A stretch of 52,471 nt of DNA, taken from assembly GCA_947381325.1 (NCBI GenBank), contig CANCUP010000003.1, positions 1 through 52,471 on the forward strand, read 5' to 3'. Under the pieces are notes generated by a model that had not been told where the DNA came from, searched no databases, and worked only from the letters and a program-made list of their open reading frames with translations. This DNA comes from Comamonadaceae bacterium. Its GTDB lineage: Bacteria > Pseudomonadota > Gammaproteobacteria > Burkholderiales > Burkholderiaceae_C. Positions 18,496 to 26,049 of this stretch are shown one piece after another. Each line of letters opens with the position of its first letter. Position 1 is the stretch's first letter. The position numbers were made by a program, and so were the translations under genes.

Positions 18496-19299
18496 TCAGA
18501 ACCGCTCATCGCTGGCCATGTAGCGCCAGGTGCCTGGCGCCAACTCGCCCAAATTCACGCGCCCCAAACGCAGGCGTCGCAAGCCCAAAATCTCGAGCCC
18601 TGCCAACCCACACAGGTAGGAGGCCAGCCCCAAATGAGAACCCTTCACCGCCAAACGCAATGTGCTGCGCTCAGGTGACGAACTGCTCAGGCTGATCTTG
18701 GCATGCGGCAAGCGTTGGCGCTCGTCTTTGAGCGCACGCTCGATCGGGCGCAGCATGTCGGGCGTGACCTCACCGGCCACATCCACCCTCAACTCGTGCT
18801 CCATGGTGCCCATGTCTTCCACCAGCTTGCGTTGGGTGCGCCAGTCTTGGGTGAACACCAGCAAACCGCTCGCCCCCTGCTCCAGCGGCACGCTGAACTG
18901 CAAGCCTCTGAAATGCGGTTTGAGCGGGCGCACCCCGCTGTGGTCATGCGCGCTGTGATGGTCGGGGGTCAAGAGGCTGAGCGCATTCTTGGGGGCTGAT
19001 TTTTGTGCTTTGTGCGCCGAGGCTTGGGTGTCCTCGCGGCCATCCAGCCAGTCGGCGGGTTTGCAAACAATCAACGTGGCCGACGTCAGGTTGAGCAAAC
19101 TGGCTTCTGGGTCAATGCTGACCTGCTGGCTGCTCACGCGGTGCTGGGGCTCCTCCACCACCGCGCCGTCCACCCTGACCCAACCGCCCTCGATGTATTG
19201 CTCGGCTTCGCGGCGTGAACAGCCACGCAGTTGCATGACGCGTTTAGACAGGCGCTCGCCGTCAGGGGGTATGGGGGGCATGTGGGGGATGTATTTCAT
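18496..19299 (-). CDS. S4-domain protein related to RsuA/RluF synthases, catalytic residues lost
   Basis: 267 residues. An intact S4 RNA-binding domain (about 15-60, RLSKRVMQLRGCSRREAEQY) is followed by a domain with the RsuA/RluB/E/F layout. The catalytic motif that should read G-R-L-D is VPLEQGASGLLVF: the nucleophilic Asp is Glu140 and the preceding Arg is Pro138. The conserved Tyr of the K-x-Y-x-V motif is Leu170 (MEHELRVDV). The R-x-V-R-R-M-F helix is replaced by SHLGLASYLCGL at 221-232. The protein probably binds rRNA but is unlikely to isomerise uridine; that is inference. A loop at about 90-125 is Ser/His-rich. The start used is the ATG at 19299; a Shine-Dalgarno sequence is not evident. 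Confidence 0.8.
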   Translation of the reverse strand: MKYIPHMPPIPPDGERLSKRVMQLRGCSRREAEQYIEGGWVRVDGAVVEEPQHRVSSQQVSIDPEASLLNLTSATLIVCKPADWLDGREDTQASAHKAQKSAPKNALSLLTPDHHSAHDHSGVRPLKPHFRGLQFSVPLEQGASGLLVFTQDWRTQRKLVEDMGTMEHELRVDVAGEVTPDMLRPIERALKDERQRLPHAKISLSSSSPERSTLRLAVKGSHLGLASYLCGLAGLEILGLRRLRLGRVNLGELAPGTWRYMASDERF

Positions 19300-19342
19300 C
19301 AAGACGCGCTGAAAGCGCAAGCCCCAATGGTAAGGTGTGCGC

Positions 19343-20050
19343 ATGAAAACACAGATGGATCACTTGGTGGTGTTGGCCGCCAACTTGGAAATGGGCGTGC
19401 AATGGTGTGAGGCCACCTTGGGCATCACGCCCGGCCCTGGCGGCGAACACGACAAATACGGCACCCACAACCGCCTGTTCAAAATTGCCACCCCGGCTTA
19501 TCCCACCGCGTATTTGGAAATCATCGCCATCAACCCGCACGCGGTGCGGCCGAAAAAAATGCAGCCGACGCGTTGGTTTGACATGGACGACGCCACCCTG
19601 CAAGCCGCCGTCAAAACCGAGCCGCGCTTGGTGCACTGGGTGGTCAACACCCCTGACATGCAAGCCGCCCGCATGGCGCTGCGCATGCAAGGCATTGACC
19701 GTGGGCCCGCCGTGTCGGCCAGCCGCCGCACCTCCAAAGGCGTGTTGAACTGGCAAATCAGCGTGCGCGCCGATGGCCAGCGCTTGTTCGACGGCACCCT
19801 GCCCAGCCTGATTCAGTGGGGCAAGCCTGAGGCCACGGACCCAATGCGTTTACACCCCCGCAACACCCTGCCGCGCTCAGGCGTGAGTCTGCAAAGTGTC
19901 ACGGTGAGCCACCCAAGCGCCGCCAAGTTGCAAGCCGCCTATGACGCGATTGGCTTGGAGGGCGTGACGGTGGCGGAAGGCCCGGCCAACTTGCTGGCCA
20001 CGCTGCAAACCCCCAAAGGCTTGGTGCAGTTGCAAAGCTTGGGGGCTTGA
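19343..20050 (+). CDS. VOC/glyoxalase-like domain protein
   Basis: 235-residue soluble protein resembling the Glyoxalase-like (PF13468 type) group. It starts MDHLVVLAANLEMG-like after a short leader, has the N-terminal VOC half with HNRLFKIATPAYPTAYLEIIAINP, and a second half ending TLQTPKGLVQLQS. Metal ligands are plausible at the first His of the MDHLVV strand and the Glu of AYLEII. The substrate is unknown. AAGG at 19332-19335 lies 7 nt before the ATG at 19343, which decides the start over a GTG at 19337. Divergent from the S4 protein gene with a 43-bp gap. Downstream, 20051-20132 carries an inverted repeat GAGCTGA/TCAGCTC (20049-20070) without a T-run. Confidence 0.8.
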   Translation: MKTQMDHLVVLAANLEMGVQWCEATLGITPGPGGEHDKYGTHNRLFKIATPAYPTAYLEIIAINPHAVRPKKMQPTRWFDMDDATLQAAVKTEPRLVHWVVNTPDMQAARMALRMQGIDRGPAVSASRRTSKGVLNWQISVRADGQRLFDGTLPSLIQWGKPEATDPMRLHPRNTLPRSGVSLQSVTVSHPSAAKLQAAYDAIGLEGVTVAEGPANLLATLQTPKGLVQLQSLGA

Positions 20051-20132
20051 GCTGAGCGCTTGTTCAGCTCGCCTGTGCCACACGCTTGTGCAGCAAAGCT
20101 AAGCGCCTTTCACGCACTCAGCCCGGTGGATT

Positions 20133-21281
20133 TCACCCCTCATCCGGCAAGGTGGCCAGCAAGGCCATGCCCGCAGCCATCACCCCAGCCGTGAGCCACA
20201 GCGCCCCACGAAACGTGCCCGTGCTTTGAGCCATCAAGCCAGCCACCACCGGGGCCATCATTTGTGCAGCACCATAACTTAGCGTGAGCCGTGCCATGGC
20301 TTTGCCCGGGTTGTGGGGGGAGCGTCGCCCCACCAAGGCCAAGGTCAGGCTGACGATTCCAATGAAGGTCGCGCCATAGCCCACCGCCCCCGCCATGGCT
20401 GCTGCCAGCGAGCCTGACAAGGCGGGCAACAGCACGGACACGGTTTGCAACCCCAGGGCCAACAGCAAGGCACGGGTGTCACCGATGCGGCGTGCCACAC
20501 GGTCCCACACAAACACCGCCGGCATGGCGGCCACACCCACCAGCGCCCAGGCCCAAGGGCCTTGGCCCGCCAGCGCAGGTTCACGCTCGACCATGGCCAC
20601 GGTGAACGTGGCGCTGATGACAAAACCCCAGCCCGCCGCAAAGTAGCTGCCCAGCAGGGTCCACAGCCAACGGCGCGACACCGTGTGGGCACCCTCATCG
20701 GCCTGCGCAGCGGCCACCGCCGGTGGCACAGGCGGACGCCACATCCAGGCCGGTACAAAAAACACCACGCCCAGCACCGCAAACGCCAGCCATTGACGCC
20801 ACCACTCGGGCCACACCTGCGCCAAGCCCCAGGCACCCAGCGCCGACACCACAATGCCCAGGCCAATGCCAATGAAGTGCAGCCCCAACTCGGGCCGATG
20901 GCCGTGGCGCATCAACCACCCCAGCACCAGCCCGGAGCCCAGCAACATGCCCGTGGCGCCGCACAAACCCCCGATGAAGCGCCACAGCGCCCATGCGGGC
21001 ATCCAGGCGGACAAGGCCATGGCAGCCGTGGTCAACAACGCCATCCACAAACCCATGCTGTAGAGGCGGTGACGCCAGCGCACGTCGTCAATCCAGGCGG
21101 CAGCCAACGCACCGCTCATGTAGCCCGCGTAATTGACAGCCGCCAAGGCACCGGCGCCCGCATCGGTCAAGCCGGTTTGCGCCTGCAAACTGGGCAACAA
21201 GGGGGTGTAGGCAAAACGGGCCAGACCAATGGTCAAGACCAGCCCACACACACCCCCGGTGGTGACTTGCCAGGCTTTCAA
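20133..21281 (-). CDS. YbfB/YjiJ-type MFS transporter
   Basis: 382-residue membrane protein with about 12 hydrophobic segments. The N-terminus VCGLVLTIGLARFAYTPLLP and NYAGYMSGALAAAW are hallmarks of the YbfB/YjiJ (MFS_4) group, whose substrates are mostly unknown. The central loop around residues 190-205 is charged. It begins 4 bp before the end of the upstream unknown gene, so the two are translationally coupled. Last gene of the dusC - kinase - unknown - transporter series. Assignment to the family is firm; function is not. Confidence 0.88.
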   Translation of the reverse strand: MKAWQVTTGGVCGLVLTIGLARFAYTPLLPSLQAQTGLTDAGAGALAAVNYAGYMSGALAAAWIDDVRWRHRLYSMGLWMALLTTAAMALSAWMPAWALWRFIGGLCGATGMLLGSGLVLGWLMRHGHRPELGLHFIGIGLGIVVSALGAWGLAQVWPEWWRQWLAFAVLGVVFFVPAWMWRPPVPPAVAAAQADEGAHTVSRRWLWTLLGSYFAAGWGFVISATFTVAMVEREPALAGQGPWAWALVGVAAMPAVFVWDRVARRIGDTRALLLALGLQTVSVLLPALSGSLAAAMAGAVGYGATFIGIVSLTLALVGRRSPHNPGKAMARLTLSYGAAQMMAPVVAGLMAQSTGTFRGALWLTAGVMAAGMALLATLPDEG

Positions 21282-21757
21282 AAGCCGCCCTCCACCCAGG
21301 CCTGGGCGCTGCTGCGGTTGAACTTGAAGGACGCTTGCACGCGCTTTTCGGCCAAGCGCTCGCCCATCTCGTCATAGGCACTCAGCACGGCGTAGGGGTG
21401 TTCGTCGTCGGGCACGATGTCAAAGCGCACCGTGAGGCGGCCCTGTGGGCTGTTCAGGTCCAGGCTCTGGTGCAAGCTGGCATGCAGTTGCTGCTCATGG
21501 CGACGCACAAACTCGTGCGCGGTTTTCACCAAGGTCAGAAACGCGTTGTTGTCCAGCGGCTTGGGGTTCTTTTTGTCGCGCCCCATGGTCCAGGGGCCCA
21601 CCAAGGCGGCTTCTGCTTCGCCATCTTTGAACATGGCCACGGCCCAGCCGTCGTCATCGTCGTTGTTGATGACGCGGGCGGTCCAGCCCTCGCCTTGCCA
21701 GACGCGGGCTTCTTGGATGAAGGGGATGTCTTCGGTGATGGAGGAGTCTTGGGTCAC
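21278..21757 (-). CDS. conserved-looking protein of unknown function
   Basis: About 159 residues, not recognised. It has no signal peptide or membrane segment. It is rich in Asp/Glu and Trp near the N-terminus (FIQEARVWQGEGWTARV, DDDDGW) and has a central WTMGRDKKNPKPLD segment, then a helix EFVRRHEQQLHASL and a strand pair RLTVRFDIVPDDE. The frame is open from a TTG at 21796, but that codon lacks a properly spaced Shine-Dalgarno sequence. I chose the GTG at 21757, without strong support. It overlaps the MFS gene by 4 bp and follows the RIO-type kinase gene, so it belongs to that operon. Confidence 0.75.
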   Translation of the reverse strand: MTQDSSITEDIPFIQEARVWQGEGWTARVINNDDDDGWAVAMFKDGEAEAALVGPWTMGRDKKNPKPLDNNAFLTLVKTAHEFVRRHEQQLHASLHQSLDLNSPQGRLTVRFDIVPDDEHPYAVLSAYDEMGERLAEKRVQASFKFNRSSAQAWVEGGF

Positions 21758-21811
21758 AGTGATCTCGGGTGAATCAATCAATCGTGGCAGATGCAAACGG
21801 TGCTTTGTGCC

Positions 21812-22678
21812 TCAAGGCGTGACGGCCTGCTGCATGCGCAGTCGCCGGGCGGCGTCTTCGGCGCGGGCGTCGTCGATCTCGCGCATCACAGCGCTCAGGT
21901 CGACGTCGGCGGTGCTGCGGTCGAAGCGCCCTGTCAGCACAGTGTCTTGTGCCAACACACCTTGTTGGTAGAGGCTCCAAATCTCGGGGCCAAAGTCGGT
22001 GCGCAGCAACTCGGGGGCGAATTGGCCAAAGAAGTCGCGCAAATTGGCCACATCGCGCAGCAGCATGCGCTGCGCATGGTGGTTGCCCGCTGCGTCAACA
22101 GCCTGCGGCAAGTCGATGATGACGGGCACGTCCTGCCCCGCCTCATCGGCCAGCAAAATGTTGAACTCCGACAAATCCCCGTGCACCACGCCCGCACACA
22201 CCATGCGCACCACCTCGCCAATCAGGGTGCGGTGGTGCTGCAAGGCTTGCTCCGGCGTGAAGGCCACGTCGTTGAGGCGCGGGGCGGCATCGCCTTGGGC
22301 ATCGGTGACCAGCTCCATCAACAGCACGCCTTCGTAAAAGTTGTAAGGCTGGGGCACGCGCACCCCGGCACCCGCCAGGCGGTACAGCGCATCGACTTCG
22401 GCGCTTTGCCACGCAGCCTCTTGGGCTTGGCGGCCAAACTTGGTGCCCTTGGCCATGGCACGGGCCTGGCGGGAGTTTTTGACTTTGCGGTTTTCGGTGT
22501 AGTCCACCGCTTGGCGAAAGCTGCGCTGGGTGGCCTCTTTGTAAATCTTGGCGCAACGGGTGTCGTCGCCACAGCGCACCACATAGACCATGGCTTCTTT
22601 GCCGCTCATGAGCTGGCGCACCACGGTGTCGATCAGGCCTTCGTCAACAAGGGCTTGGAGTCTGGGGGGTGCTTTCAT
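21812..22678 (-). CDS. RIO1-like serine kinase
   Basis: 288-residue atypical protein kinase of the RIO group, similar to the PA4780-like bacterial set. The glycine-loop equivalent SGKEAMVYVV is at 25-34, the ATP-binding Lys44 is in CAKIYKE, the catalytic loop HGDLSEFN contains Asp168 and Asn173, and the metal-binding Asp189 is in VIIDLPQAVD. The RIO flexible loop corresponds to TENRKVKNSRQARAMAKG. Archaeal and eukaryotic RIO kinases act in small-subunit ribosome maturation; the bacterial role is not settled. The ATG at 22678 overlaps the end of dusC by 4 bp, which supports this start over an upstream one. Confidence 0.88.
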   Translation of the reverse strand: MKAPPRLQALVDEGLIDTVVRQLMSGKEAMVYVVRCGDDTRCAKIYKEATQRSFRQAVDYTENRKVKNSRQARAMAKGTKFGRQAQEAAWQSAEVDALYRLAGAGVRVPQPYNFYEGVLLMELVTDAQGDAAPRLNDVAFTPEQALQHHRTLIGEVVRMVCAGVVHGDLSEFNILLADEAGQDVPVIIDLPQAVDAAGNHHAQRMLLRDVANLRDFFGQFAPELLRTDFGPEIWSLYQQGVLAQDTVLTGRFDRSTADVDLSAVMREIDDARAEDAARRLRMQQAVTP

Positions 22679-23676
22679 GCCACCATTTTGCGCGCAGCGT
22701 TGGCCGCCAACCATTCGGCCATGCGCTCGGGTTGGGTGACGGTGCGCAAGTCCATGTAGGCGTCTTGGGCTTGCGGGTAGTGCTTGCGCAAAAAGTTCAG
22801 CCACTGCTTGAAGCGCCCGGCTTGGTGGTGGCGCTGAATGCGGGTGCAGGTGATGGCCCAAAAGGCCGCCAAGTGGGGACCCAGGTCGTCCCAGCTCACG
22901 CCCACAAGCGACGCATCAAGGGCGGCATCAGTCGGGGCATCGGGGCCGTTGGCCCCCGCATCCCAGGCTTTGATTGCCAGGCCCAAGCCTGGGTTGGTCA
23001 CGATGCCGCGCCCCACCATCAAGGCATGACAGCCCGACTCGGCGCGGGCCCGCAGGGCGTCTTGCACATTCCAAATTTCACCATTGGCCACCAACGGGAT
23101 CTTGACCACGGCACGGATGTCTTCAATGCGCGGCCAATACGCCGGGGGCCGGTAGCCATCGGCCTTGGTGCGCGCATGCACCACGATTTCGCTGGCTCCA
23201 CCCGCCTCCAGCGCTAGGGCACAGGCTTCGGCACGGCGGTCGTCGTCAAACCCCAGACGCATCTTGGCCGACACCACCTGGTGCGCAGGCACCGCGCGGC
23301 GCACCGCACGCACGATGTGAAACAACACCTCGGGGTCTTGCAACAAGGCGGCGCCGCCGCCATGGCGGTTGACTTGCTTGGCCGGGCAGCCAAAGTTCAG
23401 GTCCACGCCATCGCCGCCCATGCCCGCCACACGGGCGGCGTTGTCGGCCAGGCAGTCGGGGTCGGAGCCCAGCAACTGCGGGCGCACTGGCACCCCGGCA
23501 GGGGTGCGCCCGCCGTTGGCCAGCTCGGGCACCACGCGCAAAAACGTGCGCTCGGGCAGCAAGGTGTTGGTGACGCGGATGAACTCTGACACGCAGCGGT
23601 CAATGCCGCCCACGCGGGTCAGCACATCGCGCAGCACACAGTCGAGCAGGCCCTCCATGGGGGCGAGGATGATCAT
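22675..23676 (-). CDS. dusC: tRNA-dihydrouridine synthase C
   Basis: FMN enzyme that reduces uridine in the tRNA D-loop (U16 for E. coli DusC). 333 residues. The N-terminal LAPMEGLLD is characteristic of DusC, the active-site cysteine lies in NFGCPAKQVNRHGGGAALL, and FMN-binding segments VSAKMRLGFDD, ANGEIWN and MVGRGIVTNPGL follow. The frame can also start at a TTG at 23697; the ATG at 23676 gives MIILAPMEGLLD, which matches the family. First gene of a four-gene minus-strand operon. The 234-bp gap to the divergent acetyltransferase gene contains no obvious consensus promoter. Confidence 0.93.
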   Translation of the reverse strand: MIILAPMEGLLDCVLRDVLTRVGGIDRCVSEFIRVTNTLLPERTFLRVVPELANGGRTPAGVPVRPQLLGSDPDCLADNAARVAGMGGDGVDLNFGCPAKQVNRHGGGAALLQDPEVLFHIVRAVRRAVPAHQVVSAKMRLGFDDDRRAEACALALEAGGASEIVVHARTKADGYRPPAYWPRIEDIRAVVKIPLVANGEIWNVQDALRARAESGCHALMVGRGIVTNPGLGLAIKAWDAGANGPDAPTDAALDASLVGVSWDDLGPHLAAFWAITCTRIQRHHQAGRFKQWLNFLRKHYPQAQDAYMDLRTVTQPERMAEWLAANAARKMVA

Positions 23677-23910
23677 TGGGGGGGAAGTCTTTTGCAAGGG
23701 GGCTGGCAGTGTAGATCAGGCGCGTGTGCCCTCAAGCCAAGCGTGCCTCTGTGCGCAGGGCTTGGTGCTTGAACTGGGGGGTGTCTGGGGCAACGGGGCC
23801 ATTTGCTGGGACAATCCATCCTTTTGCAAAAAACGCGCCCTGTTTGCCATTCACATGGGCCTTTCACACCAAGTCTTTCACATTTGGCCTTTCACGTTTG
23901 TCTTTGATCC

Positions 23911-24435
23911 ATGTCCAGCACCCTCTCTTTCCAAGTACGCCCTGCCTCCCCTCAAGACGCTGCCCACATCGCCGAACTCTACGCAGCCACCGCCAAAGAA
24001 GCCTTCCAGTCGATGCGCACCGGCGCCTCAGTGCCGCCCGTGCCAGAAGCCAAGAACACCGCCTACTGGCGTGAAGCCATCCAATACGCCGAGCCCCAGG
24101 TGCAGGTGGCTGTGGCGGGTGGCCAGCTGATTGGCTTTGTGGGTTATGACCGCTCACGCGACAAAGGCACACCCAACACCATGGGCGAGATTTGGGACAT
24201 TTATGTCAGCCCCAGCCACTGGGCGCAAGGCGTGGGCCTGGCGCTGTGGGACGCGGCACGCGAAGGCCTGCAAGAAGAAGGCTGCACCCATGTGTCCATC
24301 TGGGTGCCGATTGCCAATGACCGCGCCATGCGCTTTCATGAGCTGGCTGGCTTCAAGCGCGAGATGAACAGCGCCAAAACCGTGCCCATGGGTCCGGTGA
24401 AGGTGGAAGAAATTCGCCTCAAGCAAGCGCTGTGA
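23911..24435 (+). CDS. GNAT family N-acetyltransferase
   Basis: 174-residue acetyl-CoA-dependent acyltransferase. The acetyl-CoA-binding motif A is clear: IYVSPSHWAQGVGLALWDAA, with the Q-x-x-G-x-G/A-like pyrophosphate loop. It is followed by motif B around AMRFHELAGFKRE. The N-terminus FQVRPASPQDAAHIAELY is typical of the fold. The substrate is unknown; peptides, antibiotics, polyamines or ribosomal proteins are all possible. The stop is 10 bp before the J-domain gene, and the genes onward to 27996 follow at short intervals, so it probably heads that transcription unit. Confidence 0.88.
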   Translation: MSSTLSFQVRPASPQDAAHIAELYAATAKEAFQSMRTGASVPPVPEAKNTAYWREAIQYAEPQVQVAVAGGQLIGFVGYDRSRDKGTPNTMGEIWDIYVSPSHWAQGVGLALWDAAREGLQEEGCTHVSIWVPIANDRAMRFHELAGFKREMNSAKTVPMGPVKVEEIRLKQAL

Positions 24436-24445
24436 TGCGCAAGCG

Positions 24446-24739
24446 GTGAACCACGTGTCAGAACATTACGCCGCCCTCGGGCTCAAGAGCGATGCCAGCT
24501 TGGCTGACATCAAGAAAGCCTTTCGCCAAAAAGCCTCGCAGTTTCACCCCGACCGCAACACGGACGAGGACGCCCCCGCACGCTTTCGGGCTGCGCAAGA
24601 GGCCTACGAGGTGCTGTCAGACGACGCCAAGCGCCAAGCCTATGACGACAACCGCCGCCGCAACTTGCTGGACGACCCCGCACAGACGGCACGCGAAATC
24701 TGGCACAGCTACTTTCAGCAACTGCTCAACCGGGCTTGA
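24446..24739 (+). CDS. J-domain-only protein (DnaJ-like co-chaperone)
   Basis: 97 residues. A complete J domain (about 6-69) with the HPD motif at 34-36 (FHPDRN) that stimulates Hsp70/DnaK ATPase; helix II is basic (KKAFRQKASQ) and helix III is ARFRAAQEAYEVLS. There is no Gly/Phe region, zinc finger or substrate-binding domain, so it is a class C J protein that must be targeted by its last 25 residues (QTAREIWHSYFQQLLNRA) or by partners. The start is a GTG at 24446. Its stop lies 2 bp before the next gene. It heads a set of three unrecognised genes, which suggests a dedicated DnaK job. Confidence 0.9.
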   Translation: MNHVSEHYAALGLKSDASLADIKKAFRQKASQFHPDRNTDEDAPARFRAAQEAYEVLSDDAKRQAYDDNRRRNLLDDPAQTAREIWHSYFQQLLNRA

Positions 24740-24741
24740 CC

Positions 24742-25287
24742 ATGCACATTTCCCCTTTCTTTCAAGAGCTGCGCTCGGCCTACCAAGCTGAGTTGGACGA
24801 CCTGAGTTTTGACTCGGACGGCCAACACGTGCTGCACAAACGCTTGGCTGAAAAACGCCAGGCCATGACGTTTTTGCTGCAAATGATGGACCTCAACCCC
24901 GAGATGGTGGCGGTGGTCTTGCACCAAGCGTTTCAGTTCAACGCCCCGGCCATGATGGACCACTTGTTGAGCCGCGAGGCCGACGAGCTGCTGAGTTGGG
25001 ACGAGCTGTCTGACAGCTTGCACATCGCCCCCTGGGCACAACCCATTGTGCAAACGGCATTGAGCGAGCCCACCGGTGCCTGGTTTTTGACGGTCGCTGC
25101 GGCGCTGGAGTACATGCACCAAAAGCCCATGGGCGCCGCCGCACAGACAGCCCGCACTGAAGCCGACGACGATGCCACCGAACGCGCGCACGCCGGACCC
25201 GAGGACGAAGAAGAACGCGAAGCCCGCGCGCGCGAGGAAGCGGGCAACGCCTGGATGGTGGAACAAGGCTTTGACAGCAAAGAATAA
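24742..25287 (+). CDS. unrecognised protein with acidic C-terminal tail (J-protein cluster, gene 2)
   Basis: 181 residues, family not recognised. It has no signal or membrane segment. The first 130 or so residues look helical, with a hydrophobic stretch MTFLLQMMDLNPEMVAVVL and an acidic segment SREADELLSWDEL. The last 40 residues are strongly charged and probably disordered, dominated by Glu, Asp, Arg and Ala (EDEEEREARAREEAG). The ATG at 24742 is 2 bp after the J-domain stop, implying translational coupling. The next gene, 15 bp downstream, also ends in an acidic tail. A shared scaffold or chaperone-client role is only inference from position and composition. Confidence 0.8.
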   Translation: MHISPFFQELRSAYQAELDDLSFDSDGQHVLHKRLAEKRQAMTFLLQMMDLNPEMVAVVLHQAFQFNAPAMMDHLLSREADELLSWDELSDSLHIAPWAQPIVQTALSEPTGAWFLTVAAALEYMHQKPMGAAAQTARTEADDDATERAHAGPEDEEEREARAREEAGNAWMVEQGFDSKE

Positions 25288-25302
25288 ACAAGGACACACG
25301 CC

Positions 25303-26049
25303 ATGAACGCACTCGCCCTGATTGCCAAAACCCTAAGCCTGATCGCCAGCGGCGACATCGTGGCTGCCGAAGCGGCTTTGGTGGAGCTGGCCGACACCGA
25401 GGGCGACCAAGCCCTGATGGTGGTGCTGGAGCAATTGCCGCCCAAAGACATCTTGGCCGTGATTCGCGAGTACGACAACTCCAAAGAATCGGTCATCAAC
25501 CTGCTGGTCTCGCCCGAGCAGTTCGCGCGTGCCGTGGTGATTGAAAAACAATACAAAGACCTGACGCGTACCCACCTGCGCGGCATGATGAACGCCATCA
25601 TCTTTCGCGAAGACGCCGACCCGGTGGAGTTTTTGACTGCCATTGGTGACCTCGAAGGTGGCGCAGAAGCCCTGGCGGACTACTTCTCTGAAAAGTGGAG
25701 CCGCGTGGAGGCCTTTGCCCGCACCGGCACGTTTGAGACGGTGGAAGACGACGGCGACATCTTGTCCGAGAGCGCTCTGTTGGGCTCGGCCTACATCAAG
25801 CCCCGCGTGGATGAAGACGAAGTGGCCGACCAAGACTGGATGCAACTGGCTTGGATCCTGCGTTACAAACTGCCCGATTTGTTCATTGAGATGCTGCTGG
25901 TGCTGCGTGCCAAGGCACGCGCCCATGACCTCGGGCTGGCTGAAGAAGAAGGCGCTGACGAGGACGACGACAAGGTCGAGACCAGCGCCACCGACCGTGG
26001 CCAGGCCACGCCAGCGGCACGCGACTCGGACGAGGAGTCGGCCATTTGA
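25303..26049 (+). CDS. unrecognised acidic protein (J-protein cluster, gene 3)
   Basis: 248 residues, family not recognised. Predicted all-helical and soluble. The N-terminus has a repeated helical look (LSLIASGDIVAAEAALVELA), followed by LVSPEQFARAVVIEKQYKDL and DLEGGAEALADYFSEKW. The C-terminal 35 or so residues are acidic and low complexity (EEEGADEDDDKVE). Putting two consecutive genes with acidic tails behind a J-domain gene is unusual. The ATG at 25303 follows an AAGGA-containing leader (ACAAGGACACACGCC) with fair spacing. It overlaps the next gene by 4 bp at TTGA. Confidence 0.8.
   Translation: MNALALIAKTLSLIASGDIVAAEAALVELADTEGDQALMVVLEQLPPKDILAVIREYDNSKESVINLLVSPEQFARAVVIEKQYKDLTRTHLRGMMNAIIFREDADPVEFLTAIGDLEGGAEALADYFSEKWSRVEAFARTGTFETVEDDGDILSESALLGSAYIKPRVDEDEVADQDWMQLAWILRYKLPDLFIEMLLVLRAKARAHDLGLAEEEGADEDDDKVETSATDRGQATPAARDSDEESAI

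Noticed and set aside
20049-20070. GAGCTGA/TCAGCTC hairpin after the VOC gene
   Set aside because: A good stem but no T-tract, so termination is not supported. It is noted only in the gene entry.
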